Source of the DNA: Atherix ibis
Lineage: Eukaryota > Arthropoda > Insecta > Diptera > Athericidae
Length of the DNA stretch: 64,000 bases
Assembly (NCBI GenBank): GCA_958298945.1
Contig: OY282605.1
Location: forward strand, 36,992,811-37,056,810
Reading direction: 5' to 3'
A program made the position numbers and the translations under genes. The notes under the pieces were generated by a model, which did no database searches, was not told the DNA's origin, and saw only the letters and a list, made by a program, of their open reading frames with translations. This document shows positions 24,001-34,995 of the stretch, one piece after another (within the stretch, counting starts at the first letter, position 1; each line of letters opens with the position of its first letter).

Positions 24001-24274
24001 CAAACAGCTGATACCCTAGTGCCTCTCAAAAGTAATTAAATTTCCATTAACAGTAGTTATCAATTCAACTGTCATCTGTCAAAATGTATGAAAAATTTGA
24101 CGAGGGCGGCATCGTCAGCCGCTATTCCTTCCCAAATAAGGACATAGGTAATACCGGGCCATGATTAATGATAATTTAGTTTAAAATATGAAAGGCATAG
24201 AGACGGTGAGCATATAGTTTTCAATTGTTTGAAGAGATGATTTGGCAACAACGCAATGGAGCTGTCAATTAACC

Positions 24275-24330
24275 CTCAAGATTTTACGGTTTGACAGTGA
24301 TTAATTTTTTGTTATAAGCATAGTTGAAGC
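24275..24330 (-). repeat. N-family fragment N11 (minus)
   Basis: A short reversed match to the family block around GTCAATTGACATCACCAA (here GGAGCTGTCAATTAACCCTC). No other part of the repeat is seen next to it. Confidence 0.35.
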
Positions 24331-24929
24331 TGTTGGTATACAAGGTGTTCCGGAAAGGTAATGATACTGATTTTTATGTTTATTTTTATGTTCTTCTAAT
24401 TTGATTTTTATATATCAATGTTGTCTTTTTCAATAAAGGTGCCTTTGGGCAGTTACACATTGCCCGAGCCATTATTTCGACTCTTCATAGCAGAATTAGA
24501 AAGTTTTAACTAGAATAACCAAATAATCCTATCGATAGTACTAAGATTATGTGCTTTCAAAAGTTTTCTTATCTTGGAGAAGAAAAAAACATTACTCAGA
24601 CTTAGAATAGGTGAATAAAGAGGGCTAAAAAAATACAGAAATACCGTTTTATGATAAAAACTCATTGAAAGAAATAACTGTGTAACAGGAATAGTATTGT
24701 TATGGTGGATCATCCAAGTATCTGCTATATGTTATCATATTTAAGTGTCTACAATAGGACTTTTAGATAAAGGTTTCTTCGGGTCAGTTAAGAAATGCAT
24801 TCAACATCTAAAAGTAATGTTAAAAACCTTTCTTAACAAGGTGCGTCGTTTACTAGTTCACGGCCCTCAAGAAATGCTTTGTGGCGCCAAAAATCTTGTG
24901 TTTTCGGTAAAGAATGTTTGCCAAAAGCT
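24331..24929. other. AT-rich spacer, nothing recognised
   Basis: AT-rich. It contains CAAGGTGTTCCGGAAAGGTA near 24341, which resembles a DNA-transposon end, but I found no partner. Confidence 0.3.
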
Positions 24930-25070
24930 CGTCGCAACTTTTCGTTAGCCCGGCTCTACCAAGCTTAACACACCGCGGACTTACCGAAAACGGGACTAAA
25001 ACTTATAGTACACATCTAGAAGAGATTAGTGTACAGTGTTGCCAAATCGCTCTAAATGATATCCGTCTCG
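24930..25070. repeat. W-family repeat fragment W1
   Basis: ACTTACCGAAAACGGGACTA through CATCTAGAAGAGATTAGTG and CAGTGTTGCCAAATCGCTCT. The first two blocks match 51005-51060 (ACTTACCGAACGGGCTTA, CGTCTAGAAGGGAGTAACG). The last block matches 59957-59978 (GTGTTGCCAAATTGCCCTCA). A non-coding dispersed repeat. Confidence 0.5.
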
Positions 25071-25134
25071 TTACCGTGAAAGTTTGTATTTTCTGCCATA
25101 CCCCTCGTATGTTAATAAACAAGCATTATTGATG

Positions 25135-25270
25135 TCTTACAAGGCAACATTGGGCGAGTTTTACCAAGCATAAAGCCGAATGTACTCGAAGAAGCTCTGA
25201 AAAACTTAGCCAATAGGATGAGCTTCGTCAAGAACTGCTGACGTGGTAATGGGCCTAGAATAATTTTTGT
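25135..25270 (+). pseudogene. Tc3-like transposase C-terminal fragment
   Basis: Translates as LQGNIGRVLPSIKPNVLEEA then LKNLANRMSFVKNC, a stop, and RGNGPRIIF. This is the pattern of the C-terminal tail of Tc3-like transposases (ENIRRVI...LEKVIENW...RM...SRG...EIIF). No catalytic region is recognisable upstream. Confidence 0.5.
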
Positions 25271-26469
25271 AAACTTACGACAGGAAATTATATTTAAAGA
25301 AAATTACTCTTTTTTGGTTGTATTGTTTTTTCATTTTAAATGTCTTATTTATATCAGTATTTTTAAATGAGCTCACAATCTAATTGTCTTATTTAAAGAA
25401 GATTTAAAATATTTTCATTCTTAAAAATTTTTGAATTTAGTGTAGTTTTCCAAGGATAAGGAGATAAATATAAATTTTCTGATTGAAAGGTGAATTTTAT
25501 TATAACTCATTAAACAGTATGAAAAATGGTTGCATAAAATATAATATTTTAGGTGTATTGGCTTACAGGACTTGGTTATCTCGGAGGATTCCATTAAATT
25601 TCATGCACACTCATTTAACTTTAAAGCGTGAAATGCATTCGATTTTATCAAACTTTTCTGTTGAGCAAACGTTTTTAATAAAATTAATTCAACTTTAATT
25701 AAACTGAATTTCCATATGCTGGCAATACTCAAGATTATGGTTTACGATGCAAAGCAAATCCTGAAATATTATTTCGCTTTCGATAGAATTTTCGGATTAT
25801 GTCTCTGCAATTGATATGAAACTGTTTGCAAATATGAATATGATTTGTCTGGTTTGATATGTGCAGAAATTATACAAGCATAAAAAAAACCCTTATATAA
25901 TAAAGGCTTTGAAATGCTGAAATTTAGTGAAAATATTCTAATATGTGGTTTTGTGTCTCTTAATAATATTGCGTAAACTAAAAGCTTTGCTGGATTTGCA
26001 ATTTATAATTTAGTGTCTGTCAGTATGATTTGTGCATGTAGAATTCTAAACTATCTGAATCGATTAAACAATAATATAATATATATTTTGTACGCATATT
26101 ATTTGAATGAAAAATTTTATTTGCTGTTGATGAAATTTGGAATTGAAAATAATCTCTTTTGGTATTCTCAAATAATATGTGAGAAAAAAATAAATTTTAT
26201 TTCATATGCATGGGATTTTTGAAGCGATAATTCTCATAATTCAATTTAAATTTATGGATAAATTTTATAATATTGCTAAAAGTTACAATTTTTCATGAGG
26301 TAGGACCTTCTTTTGGTAGAGTGACGGTGTTAGCTAGGATGGCCTAGACTGCCCTACCAGTTGACGCATCGTTGATGAAGTTGATTTGACCATTACTTTA
26401 TAGTTGTTGGCTTATAAATACTTTAAAATTTTAATATTATCAGTTTTAATATGATTTTTTCATATATCT
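25271..26469. other. AT-rich spacer, nothing recognised
   Basis: AT-rich with short chance frames only. Confidence 0.4.
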
Positions 26470-26770
26470 AAACAACAAAAAGTCTAACGGCCCTAAACCG
26501 CACAATGTTAGAGACTAATTGACATCACCAAACCTCAAAATAATGTGTCCTGGAAACTTTTGGTACAATAAAGTCGAAATTTGTCGTGTTGTGACGCTTG
26601 AGGCTCTATTTTGTAAAATCACATATGAGCCAGATAAAAATCTTGACGTTTAATCCAAAAAAAAGTGTTTATTTTGCGGTTGTTGTCCTCAGAATTGACG
26701 TTAATGGTCTTGCCACCTTTATTTTCCAAGCAAAATGTACACTTTTTATAGATACATTAGCATTATGTTA
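26470..26770 (+). repeat. N-family repeat copy N3 (middle part)
   Basis: Contains in order ACTAATTGACATCACCAAAC, AATGTGTCCTGGAAACTTTT, AATAAAGTCGAAATTTGTCG, CTCAGAATTGACGTTAATGG and CACTTTTTATAGATACATTA. The same order occurs in the complete copy at 28227-29473. No terminal repeat is present. Confidence 0.75.
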
Positions 26771-26939
26771 TTTAACGTAGCATACTTGTTGTTAGACATT
26801 AAATCAGGTACCGCATACGACATTAGGGATTGAGATAGGGTTTGAGATAAACCTGCAAAATAAGTAATGGATTTCGCCAGCATAGTTGGCTAGATCTATG
26901 TAGTTGCACGCATCTCAATTTATACCTTAGCTTACTAAA

Positions 26940-27424
26940 CTAACACTTCAGCAACCTAGCTTGCTTCCATCCAAAGCATGCTTCTTTGATTTCCTGCTTC
27001 GTCCACTTCATGCATGGAACATTCTCGTAGGGTCCCTCCTTATTTTCGAACTTCTTTTTCAAACCTCTTGAAAATCTGTTTCCGTCATGGCATACCATCT
27101 CTATTATTCACCGCCATTAACCTTCCTTCGTGTTCCATTTATGAATCAGTTCCATCCGTCAAGATTTCTGCGATGAGCGATCTCAACCAGCAGACTGCTT
27201 CCTCATTACTCCACGCATATTTATACAACTACCTGGTCCTGCCTTGAACCAGCTTTATCCATCACAGGTAGATTCACAGTTCCAAGTTTGTTACTCTCAT
27301 AATCTGTAGTTATAGCATTCGGGATTAGCCGATCCTTGAGCTCCAGTTCTAAGACTGTACATTCGATATAGGTATTCCACACTTTAGCCAAAGGTTCCTT
27401 ATCTTGACCGGGCACGGTGACCAA
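26940..27424 (-). pseudogene. unrecognised minus-strand ORF, probably transposon-derived
   Basis: Read on the minus strand with shifts: MVTVPGQDKEPLAKVWNTYI (27424), LPVMDKAGSRQDQ, then NEEAVCWLRSLIAEILTDGT (near 27200), a stop, RKQIFKRFEKEVRK (near 27080) and CMKWTKQEIKEACFGWKQAR (near 27000). The open lengths and base composition exceed the local background. I do not recognise a family. A non-LTR retrotransposon ORF1 is one possibility, because the DNA immediately next to it (27440-27590) resembles the 3' part of R1-4 at 11574-11710 (GAGCTAC-GTA-GGAA and CCAAGACCC in both). Confidence 0.3.
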
Positions 27425-27634
27425 ACCACCGTGGGGCTCTCGACTACCAGTTATTCCAGATTAAAGAGTAGCTGAAGAGTACTTTTTATTATAAAAGCTA
27501 ACTCAAAGAGCTACAGTAGGGAAACCTGTATTTTCTGGCACTCCTAGACTACCTTAAAACTGGGGGGTTGCCAAGACCCATAGGCCACTTCTGATATAGA
27601 TCTTATAACTCAGAGGTCAACACCTTGCGGAGTT

Positions 27635-27760
27635 ATCGTAGATACGATAGCTTCTTTATAATTACGAGTGGGTTTTCAGAATCCTGTGTATGGTAATTTT
27701 GTTTATGGACATATCAAACAATCAAGCGCTGAGTCCCATCACAGAAGAAATTTTTTTTCG
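27635..27760 (+). repeat. N-family repeat copy N4 (3' part)
   Basis: TAGATACGATAGCTTCTTTA, then GTGGGTTTTCAGAATCCTGT and TAATTTTGTTTATGGACATA. This matches the late part of the family (compare 29050-29130). Confidence 0.6.
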
Positions 27761-28226
27761 AAAAATCAGCGTCCAAAACCTGAGGTCAACAAGCTTTAAT
27801 TCTTGCGTCAGTTGAACGCACAAATTTCTAACGCATGCTCTTCAATATATCGACTAACTCGAATGAATGACGGTGTTTAAGAGCGTCCGTTGCGCTGATG
27901 CACAAACCTACAAGCATCCATAGCGCATCCCGTTTTTTTAAAATATTGTTCTTTTAATAGAACGATTATGACGATCTTTCGTAATATGAGATAGGCTTTT
28001 TGGATTGAAACAGGTGCGTCCAGGTATGAACACATAATAGAAGTGTTATCGCATATCCACGCTCGAATATTCGCCGATATGCATTTTGGATGTGCATCAA
28101 TTAGCTCTTCATAAACAAAAATTGTCTAAAAGCAATATTTTTTATTACATTTCAAAATTTACCTTAACCATATTAAGAAGAGAAAAAAAATAACATTTTT
28201 CAAAAGCACTAAAATATTATAATTAA
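27761..28226. other. unassigned spacer
   Basis: A mixed-composition segment (27761-28120) with no recognised translation, followed by AT-rich DNA up to the N5 terminus. Confidence 0.3.
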
Positions 28227-29473
28227 GAATTATCCAGTTTGTGCTTTGGAAAGTTAAATCAAATAAAACACATTTTAAATTAATAATTTGATTAAAATTT
28301 TATTTGATTATGTTGCTTGAAACTTGCCATTACACTGTGAAGTATAATTTTATTTTTATAATTTACAAAAAAAAAAATTTTCACTTTTAATTAAAAGGCC
28401 ATCCAATTTGCACTTCAGAAAGTAAAATTACATAAAAATTATTTAACATTTAGATTTTGATTAAAGATTTTATTTAATAATATTATTTGAATCTTGCCAT
28501 TATGCTCAGAATAAAACATAATTTTCATATTGCGGCCACACAAATTCTTGCAGAACTCGATCCTTTTGAGAAAGTTGTTGATGACTTTTTTCATATATAT
28601 TTTGGGCTGTAATTCGGCCATCAGTTGGCGGAAGGTGGTTTTTTTTTAAAAATACATTTAAATTTAACAAAAAAAGTCGAACGTCAAATTTGACATAATA
28701 TTGCACGAGCTTGGAGATCGATTGACATCACCAAATCTGGAAATTACCCATCCTGGGAACTTTTCGCCCAATAAACTCAAAATTTGTCATGTTGAGTGGC
28801 CTAGGGTGCCATTTTGTTTAAATCATGTATAAATGAGATTAAAACCTTAAAGTTTAGTCTAAAAAAATCGCTTATCATACGCCTATAGTATTCAGAATTG
28901 ACGGTAAAGGTCTCTCCTTCTTCATTTTCATAGAAATACTTTCAAAATAAAATTCACCGCAGAAAAACAATTTTTGCGAATATAATAGCTTTCGTACAAT
29001 CACTTGTGGAGTTTTCAGAGCCTCCATTTACAGCAATTTTGTTTATTTCGACGCAGAAAGTCAATTTTTTGCGGATATAATTGCTTCTTTACAATCACTT
29101 GTGAGGTTTTCAGAGCCCCATATGCTCCACAATTGAGGTTAACGCCCTCTTCTTCTTAATTTTTCAATGAATATGGGTCAGTAATCTGTTTAGCCTAAAA
29201 AACACCACATTTTGCACATACAATAGTTTCGCCAGTGTCACTTGGTGGTTTTTAGAGCCCCATATCACAAATTTTGCTTATTGATATATAAATTGAGCGA
29301 GAAAATGGATCTTTTGCATCCAATTGGTGGATTGTCTGCGGTTAAACGATCCATAATAAAATATGGCAAATTTTATACTATAGGCTAAATACTACTTTGA
29401 GTAATATACGTATACATATTGACAACTGTCAAATAAAAAACGTGTACTTTCCAAACCGCAAAATGGATAATCC
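28227..29473 (+). repeat. N-family element N5, complete with terminal inverted repeats
   Basis: The reference copy for the family, about 1.25 kb. The left terminus (28227) starts GAATTATCCAGTTTGTGCTT. The right terminus (29446-29473), reversed, starts GGATTATCCATTTTGCGGTT. The two agree at 24 of 28 positions. No open frame longer than chance is present, so it is non-autonomous. Inside, the left-end region is partly repeated (28393-28500), and the 'AGAAAGTCA..TTTTTGCGGATATAAT' block occurs three times (about 28960, 29065 and 29200). It looks like a non-autonomous DNA transposon; the autonomous partner is unknown. Confidence 0.75.
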
Positions 29474-29660
29474 CATACAATCTGAACTGTTATGAATTAA
29501 AATCCTACATTTATGTGGACCAAAACTAATTTATGTATTTTAATATTTTTCTAAATTTTTTTAAAAATATTTACTTCAAATAAACTTTTATGGTTAAAAA
29601 ATTCATTTTTTTTTTAATTGCCAAAAATATTGATAGTGTAAATTTTTAGTACTTTCAGAC

Positions 29661-29694
29661 AGTCTTATGGGGTAATAATTTACCCCATAAGACT
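29661..29694. repeat. perfect 15-bp palindrome
   Basis: AGTCTTATGGGGTAA, the loop TAAT, then TTACCCCATAAGACT. The arms are perfect. It lies between N5 and the next mariner and is not part of either. Confidence 0.9.
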
Positions 29695-30500
29695 ATGTTT
29701 TGAAAATAATATTTAATTTGTTATCGTATCGATTGACACTTTAATTCCGTATAAAAAAAGGATATAGTTTCGATATTTTTGACAAAATATGTTAAAATTA
29801 ATTGTTAAAGAAACTTCTAAAAGGAGCAATGAGAGTTTGTACACATATAAGGTGTAGTAAAAAGAAATTCATTATTTTTGCATTAAATTGAAGGTTTTAT
29901 TTAGCATAGACAGAATGATACGACTTAGGTCAAATATGCACCGTTTTGTTCGATAACTTGTTACCATTTTGGAGGTAATTTCATAATGCCTCTCTCATAG
30001 AAACCCTCGTCCCTATTGGCAAAAAACTGAGACAGTCGATTTTCACAATCTTCTCTTGAGGCGAATTTTTCACCTGCAAAATCTTTCGTCATAGATAGGA
30101 AGAGGTGGTAATCACTTGGTGCTAAGTCCGGACTATAAGGTGGATGCATAAGAACATCCCAACCAAGGTCCCGGAACTTCTGACGAGTCACTATCGATGT
30201 ATGCGGCCTGGCGTTGTCCTGATGGAACACAATTCCTCTCCTATTGGCCAAAGCTGGCCGCTTCTGGGCGATTGCTTCTTTCAGACGGTCCAATTGTTGA
30301 CAGTATAGGTCCGAATTAAGAGTTCGGCCGTATGGGAATAGCTCATAGTAGATGATTCCCTGCCAGTCCCACCAAACACACAGCAAAACCTTCCTGGCTG
30401 TCAATCCTGGCTTGACCACCGTTTGCGCCGGGTGACCGCGATTTGACCACGACCGTTGTCGCTTGACGTTGTCGTAAGTGACCCACTTTTTATCACCAGT

Positions 30501-30514
30501 AACCATCCGCTTCA
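30501..30514. repeat. target-site duplication, left copy
   Basis: AACCATCCGCTTCA, repeated at 32036-32049 on the far side of the R1-clade insertion. This is the 14-bp duplication created when the retrotransposon entered the mariner transposase. Confidence 0.9.
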
Positions 30515-32035
30515 AAAAGGTGCCATCTCAGGAAAGAGATGGAAAGCGGTTCTAAAAAGTATTGCCTCATTGTCACTCTGGACATCAAGAACGCGTTTAA
30601 CTCGGCCCGCTGGGATCAAATCTTGGAGTCTCTTGAGAACATGGGGATGCCCTACTACCTACGGAGGATGGTCAGATCATACTTCAGTGATCGACTACTG
30701 CAATACTAGACCGAGGATGGACCAGCGGAGTATGGGGTCACGAGAGGGGTACCTCAGGGCTCTGTCCTGAGGCCACTCTTGTGGAACATCATGTACGACG
30801 GCCTACTCCATTACCGACGAACACAACACTTGTGGCTTTCGCGGACGACGTAGCGGTTGTCCTTGTAGCCAAACACCTGGAGGAACTGGAAGCCGCATTC
30901 TCCACTACCATCCGGAGCATAAGACAGTGGATGGCATCGGCAGACCTGTCTTTGGCGGAACATAAGACCGAAGCACTCCTTGTGAGTAGCCGGAAGAAAA
31001 TGGAGGACATTACCATAAGAGTGGGCGACCACGACATCCAGTCGCTACCCTACATTAGGTATCTAGGAGTGGTTTTGGATGCCAAACTCAACTACAAGAA
31101 GCACATCTCCAGCGTTAGCAGAAAGGCATCAGCAGTAGAGGGCGCACTTTCACGGATAATGCCCAATATCGGAGGCCCCAGGCAAATCCAAAGGCGACTA
31201 CCGTCTTGTTATACGGAGCACCAGTGTGCTGAAATCGCTAGAGCTAACAACATACCGCAAGGCAATGTCATCAGTCCAGCGGCTCTCAGCGATCAGAGTG
31301 GCGTCAGCATACCGAACGGTATCACACGATGCGGTCAACGTCGTGGCATCATGCCCACCCATCGACATCCTGGCAGGAGAGCGGGAACGCCAACATCGTA
31401 GGAAGAAGGAAGAGCGGCGAAAGGTCCTCTGTGAACAGGAGAGACCCGAGAGTCTTCGCCTTTGGCAAGAGAGATGGGACAACTCGACGAAGGGTCGGTG
31501 GACACATCGGCTGATCCCACATGTTACCAAATGGGTCACTTTTTTTTACTAGCACAGATTCAAGAGAACTGACTCCCCAAACTGTCATCATTGCCGTGAT
31601 GTGATCGAAGACGCAGAACACGTGTTCTTCCAGTGGCCCTTCTACGCGGAGACGCGAGTGGAGCTGGAGAGAAATCTGGACCGTTCCATCAGTCCAGAAA
31701 ATATAGTGGAGTGCATGCTGAGGACCAATTGGCTTGGAACAGAATTACAGAGTACGCGGAATCCATTATCAAGGATCTCCACACAACGTACGAAGAATTA
31801 GGCTGCGAGGTGTCATAACATCGGGACAGCAGTAGCATTAAACAAGAACGCCCCGGCGAAGTTATATTTACAAAGAGTGCCGCCGGGGACGCATCGTTCC
31901 GGGAGCAAGATCAGAGGTCCAGGTTAGGTTTTAGCGAGGTAAAAATTCCGCATAACTCTCCTGGCAGGAAAAATCTCCAGGCAAGTACCTTTTGAAGGTT
32001 TCCCCCTATACCTCATTAATCTTAACATAAAAAAA
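30515..32035 (+). mobile_element. R1-clade non-LTR retrotransposon, 5' truncated (R1-2)
   Basis: Sister to R1-1 (6065-7904). It starts abruptly within the reverse transcriptase and ends in a short poly-A, flanked by a 14-bp target duplication (30501-30514 and 32036-32049). Being inserted in an unrelated mariner, it is not at the 28S rDNA site used by classical R1, so this lineage targets other sites or has lost specificity. Confidence 0.92.
30530..31803 (+). pseudogene. R1-clade ORF2 3' part (R1-2)
   Basis: Reverse transcriptase blocks in order: ISGKRWKAVLKSIA region with CLIVTLDIKNAFNSARWDQI read across frames (near 30570), RGVPQGSVLRPLLWNIMYDG (near 30745), and the catalytic FADD in AFADDVAVVLVAKHLEELEA (near 30836). 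These are followed by IRYLGVVLDAKLNYKKHI (near 31050) and the C-terminal CHHCRDVIEDAEHVFFQW (near 31585), where the last cysteine of the CCHC motif has become tryptophan. A TAG interrupts near 30708. A deletion near 31199 shortens the segment after the thumb-like region, and another near 31540 removes the GYYxxQLLTGHGCF block that R1-1 keeps. Confidence 0.85.
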
Positions 32036-32668
32036 AACCATCCGCTTCAGAAACGGATCGATATTGTTGCGATTCAGCAGCGATTCGCAGATGGAAATTC
32101 GGTCCATGAGGTTTTTTGCGATAATTCGTGTGGCACCCATACATCGAGCTTCTTTTTGTATCCAGCCTTATTTAAGTGGTTCCAAACGGTTTTTTGTGCA
32201 ATGTTTAGCTCTTGGGCAATCGAAACAGTGCTTACGTGACGGTCGAACTCGACGATTTCCATTATTTTATCGACATTTTCGACAATTGGCCTTCCAGAGC
32301 GTGGCGCATCTTTGACATCAAAATTACTGGAACGGAATCGACGAAACCAAAATTGCGTGTAATTGTCTGTTACAGTATCAGGACCATAAACACTATTCAC
32401 ATTTTCAGCTGCCTGGCTTGCGTTTTCGCCTTTATTGAAGAAAAACTGAAAAATATGGCGTATTTTCTCTTTGTTGGTGTCCATCTTTGACGCGTGCTTA
32501 AAAAAATACTGAGTCAAGTAATCACAAAACTGTATTAAAAGCATTTTTAGTACAAAATCTTATCTTTCTAACGCCATCTAGTGCAACCCGATTGCACTTT
32601 TACAACGGGAGATGCAGACTCCTAAAGCCATCTATTGGCAAAATAATGGATTACTTTTTACTACAATT

Positions 32669-33770
32669 TATGTTGAAGACCCTCGGAATAAGTAAAATTC
32701 AACTTAACTTATTATTATTGTATTATTTTTACCTGAAATTTAAGCCTGGCAACTTTTGCAGAAAGCAAATTGCAAACTTTAACCTAATTAATATTTAACA
32801 ATTTTTATATTCTTTTATCTAGTTTATTTTAATCCGGAAATTGTAATTGCTAAGTAAAAATTTTGGCATAGATTGTACTTCTACCTTTGTTGACAAAAAA
32901 AAGAACAAAAATCTAATTTAACTTTGCAGGTATTATTTTGCTAAGCGGTGACAAATTTTATCTAATCTCATTCTGACTATCTAATTTTTATTTGATCAAA
33001 TTTAAGGTAATAGTTTGGTGCAAAGCCAAATTTGATTTCATGCATTTCAGTTTACTTCATTCCTAAAATAGGATTACTCTAATAGTCTTGTATCAACCGC
33101 AATTCAACTAATATTGCTAAGAAAAGGATATAATTAGAGAAAAATCTTTAGACTAACATATCTATAATTAGTATGAATTCTAAAGATTAAAAGGGAAAAA
33201 AATTAATTGGATTTTGTGAAAGGATATTTTCAGAACCAGTAAATATGATTTTATCCAAAAAAAAATTACCGAAGAAAAATTATAGAATTTCTATTGTGAC
33301 TGATCTAAAAACCTACAAATACATGGAAATAAAGGACTCTATTTTCATTTTATTACATTACAACTTTTCCCGCTCTTAAGAATAATTTACAATTTTACCA
33401 AACAATTTTTTTCTATCTTCTGTCGTTTAGATGACAAAACTGGGAAAAGTGTACAAAAGAAAAGAAATACGGGCAAAAATCCAAAATTGCAGTCTTTTAG
33501 TTGTCAAGGAAAATTAAGCTCGAATACAAAGATTTTCGCCACTAGTTTCCGCTAATTAGCTTTTTCCACTATTCGACACTATTTCTGGCTGAGATTCATT
33601 ACTTTTGATGAAATCGTAAGAGCCTTAGAGGAATTCCAGTCTTTTATCATAGAACCGTGGTTTTCATCGTTGATGATTTTGACGTTATTGTGACCATAAA
33701 ACCAAAGCGATTGTATTTATAACAGGAATCTTCTTTACTACCGCTATCGTCCCTGCTCCTCCTTAAACAA
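32669..33770. other. AT-rich spacer, nothing recognised
   Basis: AT-rich, becoming less so after about 33480. No recognised element. Confidence 0.35.
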
Positions 33771-34074
33771 AACTAATTAATTGTTGAAAAGCTTTCTGTT
33801 TCGAGCACATTAATCCATCATTTTTGCTTTCTTCTATGCGCTTCCGCACTTGAACAATGCTTGGTTTTGGGTTTTTTTTATGTGCTTCTGTGGAACCGTT
33901 TCGGGGAAATAAAATCAGTTGAAGCGTACTAAGATGAGCGGTCTTCGTCTGGTTTACTTTCGCAGCTCTTTTATCAAATCGGTGTTCCAGATGTTAGTCA
34001 TCTAGATGGCTGGTTTCGTAGATATTTTCATGATACCAAGGCGGACGATTTAATATGGCACATGGCTTGAGTCG
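33771..34074 (-). other. weak coding-like segment, unassigned
   Basis: One minus-strand frame stays open for about 100 codons except for a single stop. It includes ILNRPPWYHENIYETSHLDD, then LEHRFDKRAAKVNQTKTAHL and SIVQVRKRIEESKNDGLMCS. It lies on the same strand as the signal-peptide-like frame at 34434-34587. I do not recognise it, and it may be a transposon remnant. Confidence 0.2.
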
Positions 34075-34420
34075 ATAGATGGCAAGATTGGCACACTGTT
34101 GAATCTCGTTTCATGTTTCTGTTGAACTTTGAAGACTGAATACCAAATTTGGACTGCTGAAGACTAAAAGTTGAAAACTGAAATACAGACCAATGAATGA
34201 ATGTATTGTACCATGCTAACTACTAAATAGGAAATGGGAAGCGACCCGTGAACTAAAGAATTGCATTTTACACACTTGGTAGACTTTGTACTACCTTCTC
34301 GTACGCACATGTTCATCATTCTATTGTAGTAATGTGTCGTCCAGTCACGTCCAGTATGTAAAACATAATGAATGTGTTTCGTAGTGATGTTTTTTTGTCT
34401 ATCATCTACCAAGTAAAGAT

Positions 34421-34436
34421 CTCTCTCTCTCTCTCT
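34421..34436. repeat. (CT)8 microsatellite
   Basis: Eight CT units on the + strand. Confidence 0.95.
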
Positions 34437-34587
34437 ATGTGCACTCAATAAAATACAGACAATACCTCTTCCTGTATGTAATCTGTAAAAGTTGCCGGAA
34501 CAGATGCACAACTTTATCTCCATCCGGAACCGGCGTCGCGTTCGAAATGATTGAAACGATTGCATAAAGGAATATACTAAATGCCAT
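34434..34587 (-). CDS. small putative secreted peptide ORF
   Basis: On the minus strand the ATG at 34587 opens a frame with a signal-peptide-like start: MAFSIFLYAIVSIISNA, a hydrophobic stretch ending in small residues. It continues TPVPDGDKVVHLFRQLLQIT and then a basic YRKR. At AAGAG|GTATTG (near 34466) there is a possible splice donor right after the arginine codons; unspliced, the frame stops at 34434 after about 50 codons. A hydrophobic leader, a short segment and a dibasic end fit a peptide precursor first exon, but I cannot match it to a known family. The surroundings are unusually free of transposons and richer in GC. It is tentative: no acceptor or second exon was identified. Confidence 0.3.
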
Positions 34588-34995
34588 CTCCTGCAACTCG
34601 ACGATAAAATTCGTTTCGGAAATTGAACAAGTGCTTGACCGGATGTTACTGATGAGATGACCATAATTCCAAAGATTCCATAGTTGGCTACTATTAAATC
34701 ATTCCATGTGGCCTGTGTGGTATGATTGAAATGGAAATCGTTTTAGATAAATGTCAGTTTTGTCTTTTGTCGAGAATATTTTTTTCAATGTCAAACATTT
34801 TGGTGTGGACCATTTTGAATTATTTTTTTTTGTAGGAATTTATTTTTGTCTATTAAGTTTTTTTGTTTAATACAAATTAAAATTCTTTTTTTTTATAGTG
34901 AGCAGTTTTAGGCTATTAATATTTGATTACTTTATAGAAATATGTATTTATATGTGGAAATTCTACAACATTAATCAAAGTTGCTGAATTTTATC

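Larger units (their letters stand above)
29925..32484 (-). pseudogene. SETMAR-like mariner transposase, interrupted
   Basis: The N-terminal half (32484-32074) starts MDTNKEKIRHIFQFFFNKGE and contains the DNA-binding region up to WNHLNKAGYKKKLDVWVPHE. The C-terminal half (30515-29961) resumes at MVTGDKKWVTYDN (first catalytic aspartate). It then has VFHQDNARPHTS (second) and PPYSPDLAPSDYHLF (third), so all three aspartates survive. The reading frame is cut by the R1-clade element inserted just before the first catalytic motif. A CAG/CAA-to-TAA stop after LPPKW trims about ten residues. The N-terminal half ends in a frameshift near 32090. Confidence 0.9.
29849..32668 (-). mobile_element. mariner lineage 4, split by an R1-clade insertion
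   Basis: A minus-strand mariner whose ends are AGGTGTAGTAAAAAGAAATT (29849) and the inverted match TTACTTTTTACTACAATTT (up to 32668), each next to TA. Without the inserted retrotransposon (30515-32035) it would be about 1.3 kb, the normal mariner length. The transposase is of the type often annotated SETMAR-like in insects. Confidence 0.85.

Noticed and set aside
34164..34664. 166-codon minus-strand open frame over the (CT)8 tract
   Set aside because: It reads through the microsatellite (RERER) and has no domain-like structure. A shorter frame in another phase (34434-34587) has a better signal-peptide-like start. The length is possible by chance in this less AT-rich patch.
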